Shown here in pieces: positions 48,122 through 59,542 of a stretch of DNA of 64,000 nucleotides (positions within the stretch are counted from its first letter, which is position 1; each line of letters starts with the position of its first letter). The notes under the pieces are model-generated. The model worked only from the letters and a program-made list of their open reading frames with translations. It made no database searches and was not told the origin of the DNA. The translations under genes and the position numbers were made by a program. Source of the DNA: Liolophura sinensis (Eukaryota; Mollusca; Polyplacophora; Chitonida; Chitonidae). The DNA lies in assembly GCF_032854445.1 (NCBI RefSeq), contig NC_088295.1:39607385-39671384 (forward strand), read 5' to 3'.

Positions 48122-51100
48122 TCACAATTCATCTTTCTTCTCCTTGGACTTGTTATCTATCGTTTTTCCCTTTTTCTTCTCTTTTTTCTCAGATTTATCA
48201 GCATCGCTTGCATCCTTGCTATCTTTTGTCTTCTTCTTCTTTCCCTCTACAAAATATGCATTGCAAGTAATTACGTTATCATGAATCATACTTTCCACAT
48301 TCGTAGATAGGACATTAAATAGTATAACATAGCAGATGAAGAAATACTGATCACTAATATAATAAACCAAATGGCACTTAACAGTTACCTGTCTTGAAGA
48401 AATGCATTAACATCAAACACATCAACAATGCCAGAAAAATTTAAGCGATACCAGAAAGATTCCAACACAACATTCTTGTTGTCACGGAGACACTCTTATT
48501 GTTATTCACTCATTGTGAACTTGTAATCAAACAAAAACATGAATCCTGAATTGTCCCCTAAGATGTGAACAAACCTTTTTTCTTCCCAGAAGGACTTCCT
48601 GTATCTCCTTTTCTGTTCTTCTTCTCATCATCATCGTCCTTTGGAACAAATTTTTCATCTAAACACTCTGTAAAAAACAAAGTAATACATGTGCTTCTAT
48701 TTGATGAAAGAAACCTGGGACTTCTATAACTCCTTTGCCTTCACCTCTGTCAATCTGTTATATTAGTTCCAGAAGAAACTTACATTTGTATCATTATGCA
48801 AGTTGTGGAACAGCATCAAAATAATGATGTGTCGTGAGCAATCTTATAAATCAAGCCAGAAGCAGCATTGACTCAGTACAATGACCCAGGAGCATCTCGC
48901 CAATTCTTATGTTGGCTCCCTCTCCGGATGTACATGGGAAGGTCTGCCAGCGACCTGTGAATGGTCATGGGTTCCCCCAGGCTCTGCATGTCTTCCTCTT
49001 ACCATATGCATCATCGTCGTTCATGAGAAATATTCTTGAATATGGGATAAAACACCGATCAAACAAATAAATAAAGAGTAGAGCAAACAACATGCATACA
49101 AGTATGTGACAAAAACCTATCGAGCATGACTCACTCTGATCTCCCTCAGTGAGTACCCTTTTCCTGCACAAGTAGCTCATGATGTCCTCTTTCTGATTGT
49201 GAAAATACCACTCCTCTATATCCTCTTCATGCTTCTCTACCAAATGGTAACACTGCCAAGCAGAGAAAGAGTATACATCAATTACAGTAGCGTGTCGTTG
49301 GATGTCATGTGATCAGGTTCACCCTATCCATCTTGGGTGTGCAGAGGAACCTATACAAATTCTTGTTTATAGTAAACTGGTTTTGTTAAAAATGTCTAGA
49401 TTCTAAACTCTTATTAACGAAAAGGAAACTTTCCTATGCTATATAGCAACAAGAGTTCAGTTGAACATAACATATACCCCAACAAAGGCATTAGTTTGAC
49501 ATGTATAAAAGAATACCAGTGGCATTATGGTGAGTATAACCCCTAAGGGGAATCACATGTGGGCAAAGATGTTCACCTAAAATCCAAACTTTACACGGAA
49601 AATAGTTGGATTTTTATCTCTGACACAACATCATTTCTATGCATGTAGTATATATAAGGAAAATGGCTATCTGGGTTACCATGACAACCACAAAAATGGA
49701 CAACTGTGAATCATGACACATTTTCATCTATGTATCTATGCATCCACCAAAAATTAAAACTCTATGTGGAAAACAGTAGGAATTATAGCCGGACACGAAA
49801 TCACATCTATTTATGTAGTATACATAGGGAAACTGGCGACCTGGTAACCCTGACAACAGCGGAAATCAACAAATGTGAGTCATGACACGTCGTCTGTTTA
49901 TGTTTGTATGCACCAAACTCCACACAGGGAACTGTTGGAGTCATAGACACGAAATCACATCTATTTATGTAGTATACAAAGGGAAACTGGCAACCTGGTA
50001 ACCCTGACAACAACCCTTTTGCTTGGACACAAAAATCAAATCTATTTATATAGTATATAAAAGGAAAATGGCTATCTAGTCACCATGACAACCTTGAAAA
50101 TGGATAAATGAGTCGCGACACATCGTCAAAACTCTATGTGGAAAACTGTTGGAGTTATAGACTGGACGTGAATACGGACGGATGGACAGATGGACAAAAC
50201 TGCTATAACATAATACGCTCTGCCTAATGGCGGGGACGTATAATAAGGTACGGCTTTAATTATTCCATATAGAACTGATACCAATGAAGTATGGTCACAT
50301 TTTAAATGATTCATGTCTGTTTACCCTTACACTGTAATTCTCTACTTTTTCCTGCTTACAGGGAATTCTGGTTAAAGTTTAAACCCGACCATGTCAAATG
50401 CACCTCAACTGCTTATTACATGTAATTAGATCAGAAAAAGGAATATGGACACAATTTCTTTTTACATTATTGGGGTTTAAGAAGACTTAAAACAAACATT
50501 TTAAAAGATCAGATTTAATAGTCGAAAGTAGAAAAAATCCAAGCTCACTGCCAACCATTTTATGTATTCAGACCAATATAAGACTAATCAGAACTTTGAT
50601 GAAGCTTGGGTTGTCTTCTTCATCTCCATGATTTGGGACTTGCCTTTTTCTGCATGCTTGTGACTTCGGCTGATGGAGCATCCCACAGCTCATATGGGAT
50701 ACCTAACTCTACTTTGACACCTTTGTCCCTGAAGACGAAATAAAACAACTTATTTATTTCTATACTGTTTATGCTGTCCGTACCGTTTCTGAATCACACA
50801 AAATCTCAATTCAAAAAATTTTTTTCAGATGACCATTTTAAAGTAACACATTAGGAATTTACTGCATTACACAGGCTTAGCCTATGACTGATCGACACAT
50901 CCAACCCGGCGGGCAAAACAGAAAACTGATGCTATTAAGACCCCAGTTTTGTGCACTTTTAACATGGGTTAAAATGAAATCTGGACACTCTGTTAAAAAA
51001 AATGGACCCTGGAGTCTCAAGTCGAGGAGTTGAAGTCCAGGTCATGCTGGCTTTCTCTCCGGCCATACATGGGAAGGTCTGCATGCAGATGTTCATAAGC

Positions 51101-54100
51101 TTCCCTCATGCTCTGACTGGTTTTAATATATTATTCAATACATAAAATCACCAATCAAATAACTAAATAAATCAACAAAATGGCATTAGAAAGGGCAGAG
51201 TCGACCTATCTCCCACTCCCACCCTTCTGCACTGCGGTATCGTGTACTTACTTGAGGCCATGTAATGTATCCATGGTCTGGCTCCTCCCCTTGGCGTATC
51301 TCAAACTTCCTTCTCTCTCAGCATGGACATTGTACTCCAGTATTCTTTCACATATGTGAGGGTCCTGAAGAGCTTCTGTCAACCTCAGCTCTCTGTAGTT
51401 GTAAAACAAATGTGTGAAAAAATCATGAGTATATGGCTAATTACCATTAAAGGAGAAGAAAACATAAAAACATGACACTGTAGGCTGAAAAGAGCACATT
51501 TTTGTCTATCTCAAGGTGCCTGCTGCATAATTCTGCGATTTTACCTCGCCATACATGTAAATCTTGAAAACGGCAAAGCTGGCATAAATCGCTGAGTCCA
51601 TGGCGTCCTCTATCTTAAGACCTTGTAATTTATACTGGGGGTGGGGGGTGGGGTGGTGGTGTTGCCCCTCAGCCAATGAGAGTCGTTAAAACTGCTGGCT
51701 TGTTCATGTAGACTCGGCACCTACGTCCAAAATTCTGGTTTCCCGATCATCAAGCGGAAAATGAACTGTACTGTTTGCTACCTTCTGGGAAGAAGAGTTC
51801 TACCAGGAATGTACGACCTGCAATTCAGCGCTTTCAGACGGCAATTCTCCTCCTAACACAGAAGACTTCAGGGCTAGTTCTTATGCAAAATGGAGTCGCC
51901 CACAGCGGATTTTGGCACTGACTTGATTTATAATTTATCAACTTGAGGTACATATTAGAATTTTTTTTATGGCATGCACCCGCGAGGAAATGCATACTCT
52001 TTTCAATGGTATTTGATTAATATTTAAATTTTCTTCTCCTTTAAACAAGATGCAACAGAAATAAATAAATAAATAAATAAATAAAGCCATACGAAAAGGT
52101 ATGTTTATTATTTTAAATGAGTTCAGACGCAGTAAGAATCCATTAATCTTAAGTTTAAGGCACAATGAACTTATTTTATAGTACACGTGGAAATAACATT
52201 CCTTACCCGCATTAAATATATAAATATAAAGAAAAACAAAGCTTACGATGTGTTGTACTTGAATTTCTTCTTATTTCTTTCATCCAACCCATGTCCAGTT
52301 TCGAGCACCTCTTTCGACTTTCCAGTCTCCACCAAACGCTCATTCAGTTCAGTTGCCAGAAACTTACAGACTGCAAGCAGATTGAACTGTTTGCATACAT
52401 ATGTACAATGAAGACAATCCACTGTATTGGGTGTTTGGCTTTCTCACCAGCTACATGTATCATTGGACAAGAGGTCTAACTATGGGAACTGCGAACATGC
52501 CATCAAACTTTCATCACTGACTTCATCCACATTGTGATTGATTGATTGATTGGTGCTTATTACAACTATTATTTATTTATTTATTTGATTGGTGTTTTAC
52601 GCCGTACTCAAAAATATTTCACTCATACGACAGCGGCCAGCATTATGGTGGGTGGAAAGCGGGTAGAGCCCGGGTTAAATCAACGGCCCTTCGCACGTTG
52701 CTGGCAGGCCATCCCACATACGGCCGGAGAGGAAGCCAGCATGAGCTGGACTTGAACTCACAGCAACCATACTGGTGTGAGGCTCCTGGGTCATTACTCT
52801 GCACTAGTGCGATAACCAACTCAGCCATGGAGGCCTCCTACTACTATTATGAGGTGTAGGTTTACATGTGAGGGAAACCACTGACCACACATCTTCCACC
52901 AATATGGTGTGCATATCTGTTCTTGTATAATATGTGATGGAAAGTTCGTCAGTAACTTGCTAAATGTTGGTGGTTTAACCTGAGCACTCAGGTTTCCACC
53001 ACCCAAAAGAGATGACTGACCACCATTTTATAAGTGAAAAATTCTTGTGTTTGGTATTAAACAACAATCAAATATATAAATACTCCTCTTACGCCAAGCA
53101 ACAAGTGAGGCAGTACCAATCTTAATATTAACAATGTTAAAGTCTTATATAGGACTAGAAGTGAAATATTTCTGAGTATGGTGTCAAACAACAATCAAAT
53201 AAATAAATAAAAAAATATACAGACTAGAGATTGGATTGAACTCCGGACCTACTGCATATGAGGCAGATGTGCTATCCACTATGCCAGTGCAGCAGGGTCC
53301 AATTTAAGGAAGCCTTCTTAATGTTAAGTGCATGTAACTACCATGGCAACCAGCCCTGTAGGCATTACGTCACAATAGTAATCAATTTCTTTTCATTTTA
53401 AAAGCATCTGGCACTTCATACTTCTGTTAGCTTGTAGAAGGCAAGCTAAGTCTTTACACCAGCAGGTTTGTCATCCACGTATGGGTCTATCCTCTACCCC
53501 TACCACCATATTATCAATATATACAAGTTCATGTAATACCACTGAATCCACCTTAAGATTAGACCATCAAATAAACGTTTTGTTTCAGTTTTCTTACCTC
53601 TCTCATTCAATTAAATGCATGTATAAGTTTGGTGTAAATCAAATATGGTGCATGCTCACAAGTGCTTTTATTTTTCTTACTACTTGTGATTCCAATGATG
53701 GATCGGTACCAAACACTACATATATGTACATACCAATGAAAATGCATGCCATGAACTCAAAAGTATCCACATTCTCTGCCCTTACATCCTCAGGGTTTAT
53801 CGTGATGTGTTGTGAAGCACTTGATCTCTGTGATCACACATGCATTATGCGTACATGTGGTACAGTCAGCGGTAATGAACTTCATTATTAATTGCGCTAT
53901 TGATTTACAGTAAAGCTAAGTCAGAGAATATGGTTAGGTTTATCTCAGTCTGTAAACGACAATTTTGAGGTTCATTTATTTCATGTCACTCCATTTATAC
54001 ACAAAACAACCATTTGTGTTGTATACAGACAAATATTCAATTTTATGATGGGGACAAAGTTCTACAAAAGAACTCGCTGTAAGCCAAGATATGGGTGAGG

Positions 54101-55526
54101 GTAGCCTAATGGCAGCTGTGGTACAGGTCATGCCACATGAGACATTGTCTAAACATGACACCATTTACAAAATTGGCACAAAGACAAATTAAAATTACAT
54201 AATTCCAAATTTCTTATGTATGTATTATTGCATACCTTGTAACTATAGGTGTATTCATATCTGCAAAGTTTAAATTTGGTTAACAAGAAGACTTTTTTAT
54301 GACTTTCAGTAAATAGGATAGCCTTTGTACATTTCAGGCCATGGACAGTGATGTATTAATGTGAAAAAAAAGACACTGCCTATCAGTCACCTAGATAAGC
54401 CTGGAAGTATATTCTATGTAGCTTATGGCCATGAAGATATGATGGCCTGATATCAGCACACACATGGGCACAAATACAGTACAACTGGGTCGCCAGGGTT
54501 ACAGGGAAGTTGAAAGATGTCCAAGACTTGTTCTTTTTTGATTGGGCAAATATAAATGAGGTTCAAGTGGAGTGGGGTCTTAGGCATGCACCTTGATATG
54601 CTTTCCTCAGAACACAGTTAAATTTGGGCTAAATGTTCTCAAATAATAGCTAATTAAATATACCTTCATAATATGCACATAATCCATGCAGTAAGACTGT
54701 CTGTTGTTTTACACTTAAACTCATATGGATTTGTTTTGAAAAATTTGAATTTGAAATTTTAGCGCTGAAAATAAACTTACACCTATGAATAGGCCTACTG
54801 ACTAGGGAGGATTATAGTTATTATATAGTGGTACTCACTTACTTCCTTATTTGACAGAGTTAGGTTTGTTCAAACTAAGTTGGCTGCCACACAGGAAAAA
54901 TAATGATCCTATAACAGTTGATCACTAGCAATAATAAAGACAACTAATACAATTTTACAGAAGGCTCCAGGCTTTGACATATTTAGTTTTATATGACATG
55001 AACTAAGCCAATACAGAATATAGTGCTGTGCTAAGTTCTACACTTTATCAATTGAAACATTAGATCATCAAGTGCAACTGTTAATGCACAGAAAACTTTA
55101 GCCAGGTACAGCTTTACTGACATCACGCAAAAAACAGTTCAAGATCGGAAAATGAAGACACATTTTCACTGCAATTATATGTGTACAATGAAATTATCAG
55201 AAAATATAACTATGAATTTTTCTGAACATCAATTATGAACAACAGGAATAATAATAACTTGAGTGGCGGCAGCACTTTGGGGGCATGGACTCGCCCTGCC
55301 AGTGACCTAGACACCTACTGACTCCTCACCTGAAAAATTATTATGTACGGCATTAAACCACAAGCATACATATTTGTACGTTCTACAAGTAGGCCTATAG
55401 TCTCTACACACCTTCACACATTGACGGATCTTTCACCCAGCTGTCATCTTGAACACTGTTGTTAAAGCAACTCAGCACCAGTATCAGTAATGTCCAAGAG
55501 CTGAACTGCGATGGCAGCAGCACCAT
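48122..55526 (-). CDS. CNPY4: Canopy-family (CNPY3/4-like) ER co-chaperone, 7 exons
   Basis: Coding exons: 55526-55412, 52370-52247, 51392-51252, 50728-50644, 49252-49135, 48667-48575 and 48246-48122. They give 801 bases and 266 residues, and every junction keeps frame. Residues 1-25 are a signal peptide (WTLLILVLSCF). The six saposin-like cysteines of the family are C37xxC40, C94, C156, C184 and C196. Diagnostic stretches are EGSLRYAKGRSQTMDTL, GVKVELGIPYELWDAPS and EEWYFHNQ. The tail (about 200-266) is Lys/Asp-rich and ends KDEL, an ER-retrieval signal. Canopy 3 and 4 act in the ER lumen in folding and trafficking of Toll-like receptors, CNPY3 with GRP94; that is family knowledge, not shown here. 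Human CNPY3 and CNPY4 are 278 and 248 residues, and I cannot choose between them, so the symbol is provisional. Introns hold several SINEs. Intron 4 is GC-AG. Confidence 0.93.
48864..49075 (+). mobile_element. SINE family 1 in CNPY intron 5, antisense
   Basis: AATGACCCAGGAGCATCTCG, CATGGGAAGGTCTGCCAGCG and an AAATA tail. The head is degraded and the 3' part is shortened. Confidence 0.7.
49600..50240 (+). repeat. Diverged tandem repeat of about 155-170 bp in CNPY intron 4
   Basis: CATCTATTTATGTAGTATACA(T/A)AGGGAAACTGGC starts units near 49631, 49801 and 49955, with a partial one near 50036. Each continues with a (G/C)ACCTGGTAACC(C/A)TGACAAC-like block. The last ends in GGACGGATGGACAGATGGAC. 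Confidence 0.75.
50638..50644 (-). other. Non-canonical GC splice donor of CNPY intron 4
   Basis: On the minus strand the exon ends AAAAAG and the intron starts GCAAGT. Joining at this point to TGT at 49252 keeps frame and places the conserved Cys directly after the ...MQKK stretch, as in human CNPY4 (KKQC). The only nearby GT (GTCCCA) would break the frame. GC donors with an otherwise perfect AAG/GCAAGT consensus are the usual form of the rare GC-AG class. Confidence 0.85.
51021..51175 (+). mobile_element. SINE family 1 remnant in CNPY intron 3
   Basis: GAGTTGAAGTCCAGGTCATG (box B region), CTCTCCGGCCATACATGGGA and a CACCAATCAAATAACTAAAT tail. The middle is deleted. Confidence 0.65.
52573..52848 (-). 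mobile_element. Full-length SINE family 1 in CNPY intron 1
   Basis: (TTTA)n at the left, TTTACGCCGTACTCAAAAAT, and the head complement CTCAGCCATGGAGGCC at the right. It is bounded by TACAACTATTAT (52561-52572) and TACTACTATTAT (52849-52860), a 12-bp duplication with one mismatch. It is in the same sense as CNPY. A short (TGAT)n tail of another copy lies just left, at 52538-52560. Confidence 0.9.
52861..53075 (+). mobile_element. SINE-like repeat, family 4, in CNPY intron 1
   Basis: GTTGGTGGTTTAACCTGAGC, CAGGTTTCCACCACCC and TTATAAGTGAAAAATTCTTG match in order the stretch at 59880-60085. The tail resembles that of family 1 (AACAACAATCAAATA). A second tail-only copy follows at 53158-53212. Confidence 0.55.
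53365..53445 (-). repeat. Dispersed repeat fragment related to 57360-57420 and 58435-58480
   Basis: CAATTTCTTTTCATTTTAAA and AGCATCTGGCACTTCATACT are inverted copies of GAAGTGCCAGATGCTTTTAA and AAATGAAAAGAAATTGACG at 57380-57420. A half-copy of the 15692 foldback lies immediately to the left (53310-53365). Confidence 0.6.
55262..55375 (+). mobile_element. SINE family 3, 3' fragment, in CNPY intron-free 3' side of exon 1
   Basis: GGCAGCACTTTGGGGGCATG, CTCGCCCTGCCAGTGACC and CTGAAAAATTATTATGTACG match the last third of family 3. It lies in CNPY intron 1, about 40 bases from the exon 1 donor. Confidence 0.6.
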
Positions 55527-56617
55527 TTTCAACGTCCGTGGGTTAGTCCCGGAACAACGCATCTAGTCGCTTCTTCCACATTCAGCCACCTTTCACTCTC
55601 AAACACATGTCAGTTTCAACAAGGAAGAGCGCGGCAGCAAACCCTGACCTTTGAACTCTGTAGTTATAAGGTCAGAGTTCAAGACGCCATGCTCACGATA
55701 AAAATATTTTTGCAGCAAGTAATTGAAATAAAGTAGCAGATTTTAAATAGATAAAAAGTCACGTTCCTAAACAAATCAAAAACTGAATCAAAATTACCAA
55801 TGCACGTTTAAAATTATATTTGATAGTAACACCCCACGGTTTGCATTAATGAAATAAGCAAATCTCATCGCGGAATAGGTGTGTCATCCTCCACTCACGC
55901 TTCTGTCGAGAAAATAGTAGGAGTTCGTGTTGACTGACCAGAGTCCGCGAATTTCTTCATATATTTGTAAGGTAATATATTATCTTTGTTGCAGTTTGAT
56001 CCTTTTGTTTGTTAGGTTTATGTCTGGAAGTACGGACAATTGTTCACTGGCGTAAAATATACTGAAATAACGATCGGCACAGACGGTCAGGGTACATTAG
56101 ACGTGAGCTGCCCAACAACACACGGAAGTAATGAGACCGAAAATCTGGTTTAAGGATGGCTTATATTTACTGATATGAGGAGACCACTGCCATCCTTAGC
56201 TTGGACGACGTGTGCACCCAATTATAACATAGTATCTGTATTCACCTTCCTCATTGGCAAATCTCACTGCATACTTTGTATCCATATGCCCTTTATACTT
56301 AATATCCAAATGCCTTAATACTTGATTTGTCCTGTCCCTGAAAGACTCAACTCATTGTCTTGGCCCAGCGTTGCTGGAGTCTTTAGGCTTACAATGTTAA
56401 TTTCACACTCAACAAAGGTCCAGGCCGATTATCGAACAAGACTCGCACAAATAAAAGACAACCGAAAGACCTGCTCACCGCCACCGCTCGTCCCAACTGG
56501 ATTTAGAATAGATCGATTATAGCCATGAAGGCTGCTATGAAGATGGTGTCATTTGCAGATGAGTGTATACCATGGAAGCTTTCATGGCTATAGTGAATCT
56601 ATTCCAAATCGAGTAGA

Positions 56618-56893
56618 TGGGCCTCTGTGGCTTAGTTGGTTAACGTGCTAGCAGTGTAATGACCCAGGAGTATCTCACCAATGCGGTCGCTGTGAGTTCT
56701 AGTCCAGCTCATGCTGGCTTCCTCTCCGGCCGTACGTGGGAAGGTCTGCCAGCAACCTATGGATGGTTGTGGGTTTCCCCCGGGCTCTGCCCGGTTTCCA
56801 CCCACCATAATGCTGGCCAGCGTTGTATAAGTGAAATATTCTTGAGTACGGCATAAAACACCAATCAAATAAATAAATAAATAAATAAATAAA
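56618..56893 (+). mobile_element. Full-length tRNA-derived SINE, family 1
   Basis: Head GGGCCTCTGTGGCTTAGTTGG, box B-like GAGTTCTAGTCC, and a long (AAAT)n tail. It is bounded by CAAATCGAGTAGA (56605-56617) and CAAATTGAGTAGA (56894-56906), a 13-bp duplication with one change. Confidence 0.93.
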
Positions 56894-57706
56894 CAAATTG
56901 AGTAGAGATGTATGATGGCGGTGCGGCGCATGTGGAAATCAGGTTGTTTTGGTTGGTGCCCTTTATTTGCGCGAACTTGTTCGATAACAGAAACTATAGG
57001 CCTGGACCTTTGTGGAGAACAAAATTAACATTGTAAGCGTCAATTCTCCAATGACGCTAGGCCAGTATAAGAAAAGGAGTTGGAGTCCTTTTCCGCAATC
57101 TAAGACATTTATGCGCCTTTTGCCACCATTGACATTGATCTTTGTTGCACATTTCATCAGAAAATCTCAGTCGAACTCGAAAAGAAGATCTGTTTTGAGC
57201 TAATCACTGGGTGGTGTTATCTACCAATTGACCTAAATTGACCTATCATGTTATTGTCTGTTGAGAATCTGACATCATTTACAAATATATCACAACATTA
57301 TTTAAGTAGAACAGCTCATCATGCAAAAATGGACAACAATGTTGTTATGTTAGCTTATTATAGGGTGAAGTAGAAGCATGAAGTGCCAGATGCTTTTAAA
57401 ATGAAAAGAAATTGACGCTGTGACTGCAAATTTTTTTTTCACCACCAAAACGTCTACCACAAATGCACATGCACCACGAGCGAAAACAATAGCTGCACGT
57501 GTTAAATGAAGATGTGGTAAGATTTGTGAGTAGGACTCATAAAGCGAGATATTATGGAATTTCCACTCGTATATGCCAGGACATGAGATCAAAATTATCC
57601 AGAAGCCACTGAAGCCATTGACGAAAGTAATTCACTTGAATTTTGCGGATGACACATCAAAGTTTTTAGTATTTCATTCTGCCAAGCAATTTGGCGGATT
57701 TCTCTT

Positions 57707-57733
57707 CCCCCCCCCCCCCCCCCCCCCCCCCCC
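57707..57733 (+). repeat. Poly-C tract of 27 bases
   Basis: Uninterrupted C from 57707 to 57733. The length is likely to be unstable or imprecise in any assembly. Confidence 0.95.
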
Positions 57734-59186
57734 ATATACATATCTTACTATGGATAGCTTTCCGCTTGTGAACTATACCTTACCCAATTTTAAAGTTCCC
57801 AGCCGATTTCTAGGCTGGGAAGTGATCTGATCGATGTTGAGGTGGCGATCAAATGAAGTGTCATAATTTAATTGTAGTAATTCTTTATTAACACCTATCC
57901 TTAATGGTGCTTTAATACTCTGTAGCTGTGTTCTTCATCCTTAATTTGTAGCCCAAAAATCTGGTCTAAGGACGGCTTATACTTACTGATACGCGGAGAC
58001 CGCTGCCATCCTTAGCCTGGATGATGTGTGCACCTGATTATGACATTGTATCTGTATTCAGCTACCCAATCGGCAAAGCTCGCTGCATACGCAATACTTA
58101 ATATCCAAATCCACTTAATACATGGTCTGTCTGAAAGCTAAGATTTATGCACCTTTTGCAGCCATTGACCCTGACCTTTAGAAGATATTTCCTCACATAA
58201 TCTCAGTCGAATTCGAAAAGAAGGTCTGCTTAGAGCTATTTTAGAGCATCCTAGCTGATTGACCTGAATTGGTACATCAGTCATGTTGATGTCTATTGAA
58301 AATCTGACATTAGATAAAAATATATCACAACGTTATTTAAGTATTCCAATCAGCAGAACAGCTTGGCACGCAAAGATGAACCACAGTGTTGTTTTGAAAG
58401 CTAATTGTTGAGTGCAGTAACATTATACAGTGCCAGATGCTTTGAAAATGAAAAGAAATTGACGTTGTGACTGAGGATTTTTTTTCACCACGTGTAAACC
58501 ACGTGCGAAAACAATAGCTGCACAGAATGAGAGAAAAATTATCAAGAAGACCACAAAGCCATCGGAGGAAGGCTCTGTTCCCATATGCACACTTTACGAC
58601 CACAACTCCTTGTCTCAGCTGCTGCTTAAACTCATGGCCATTGCCTGGTACCTAGCCCAATGTGGGTAGGTTCAACTCTCTTTATACTGTCATTGATGAG
58701 AAAGGACATTGGATATGGCCTGAACCGGTGTATGTTTTACCAGTGGACCAGTGGTTGCCTCTGTGGCAACAATACCCCACCAGCCCAGTACAAAGAAATT
58801 TAGAGAGAAGTCTTTATACTGTCATTGTTTAGAAAGAACTTATTGGATATGGCGTGCACCAGTGCATGGTTTACCATTGGTTACCCCTGTGGCAACAACA
58901 CTCCACCAGCCCAGTATAAAGAGAGGAGTTGAAGTAGTCTCCTGGGGCTATCTGGTACCTTGATACTGTGGCAAAGAATGACCCTGAGATAATAAAATAA
59001 GAAATAAAAACAAGTAACACTTACTAACACAATTTATGTTTTTTATTTGCTCTCCACCATTTAAGAGAGATAACATTCTGGTTGATAATGTTCCAATGAA
59101 ACATGGTAAAACAGTGATATTAAAAAGAATTGATGGCCACTCCATCCATGTTCCACATATTTTGTTCATTTACTAATTTAGCGTTC

Positions 59187-59305
59187 TGTGCTGGCTTCCT
59201 CTCTGGCCATAAGTGAGAAGGTCTGTGAGTAACCTGCAGATGGTCGTGGGTTTCCCTCGGTTTTCCTACCACCACGTAAAACACCAATCAAATAAATAAA
59301 TAAAT
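59187..59305 (+). mobile_element. SINE family 1, 5'-truncated
   Basis: TGTGCTGGCTTCCTCTCTGG, CAGATGGTCGTGGGTTTCCC and ACCAATCAAATAAATAAATA, with a deletion of the CATAATGCTGGC segment. It ends about 240 bases before the ARPC1 start. Confidence 0.8.
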
Positions 59306-59542
59306 TTAACATTCTGTGATCACTACTTCTTCATCCACAGTTTCCTAGAATATACATTTGTAATTTATTTGATTAAATCCTGAGATGTGATGATTTTAAA
59401 TCTTGTAAATGGTTGTCTTCTGTAAAATGTGCTGTGTTTACTTAAATTGCAGATATCCAAATGTATAGCCAAATAAATTTTTTTTTTCCAGACGTTCTTT
59501 TTCCCGCTACTTGTGATATCTTGATCAACCGAAACTCTGAGG

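Larger units (their letters stand above)
56130..58610. repeat. Complex repeat: duplicated segments and an inverted pair
   Basis: The segment 56140-56290 (AATCTGGTTTAAGGATGGC... to TTGGCAAATCTC) reappears at 57955-58090. The segment 57095-57430 reappears at 58135-58490, sharing AATCTCAGTCGAA(C/T)TCGAAAAG and GTGCCAGATGCTTT. In addition, 56350-56440 and 57000-57070 are inverted copies built around a GGACCTTTGT block and ATTAACATTGTAAGC. No coding frame survives. I read it as two diverged copies of a large non-autonomous transposon, one with inverted ends. Confidence 0.65.
55527..59491. other. Intergenic between divergent CNPY and ARPC1
   Basis: This holds the presumed promoters of both genes near its ends, but no clear TATA box. 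The middle is filled by dispersed repeats, a SINE and a poly-C tract, listed separately. Confidence 0.5.

Noticed and set aside
53481-53891. 136-codon open frame in CNPY intron 1, opposite strand
   Set aside because: Hydrophobic low-information sequence with no family resemblance. An AT-rich intron can give this by chance.
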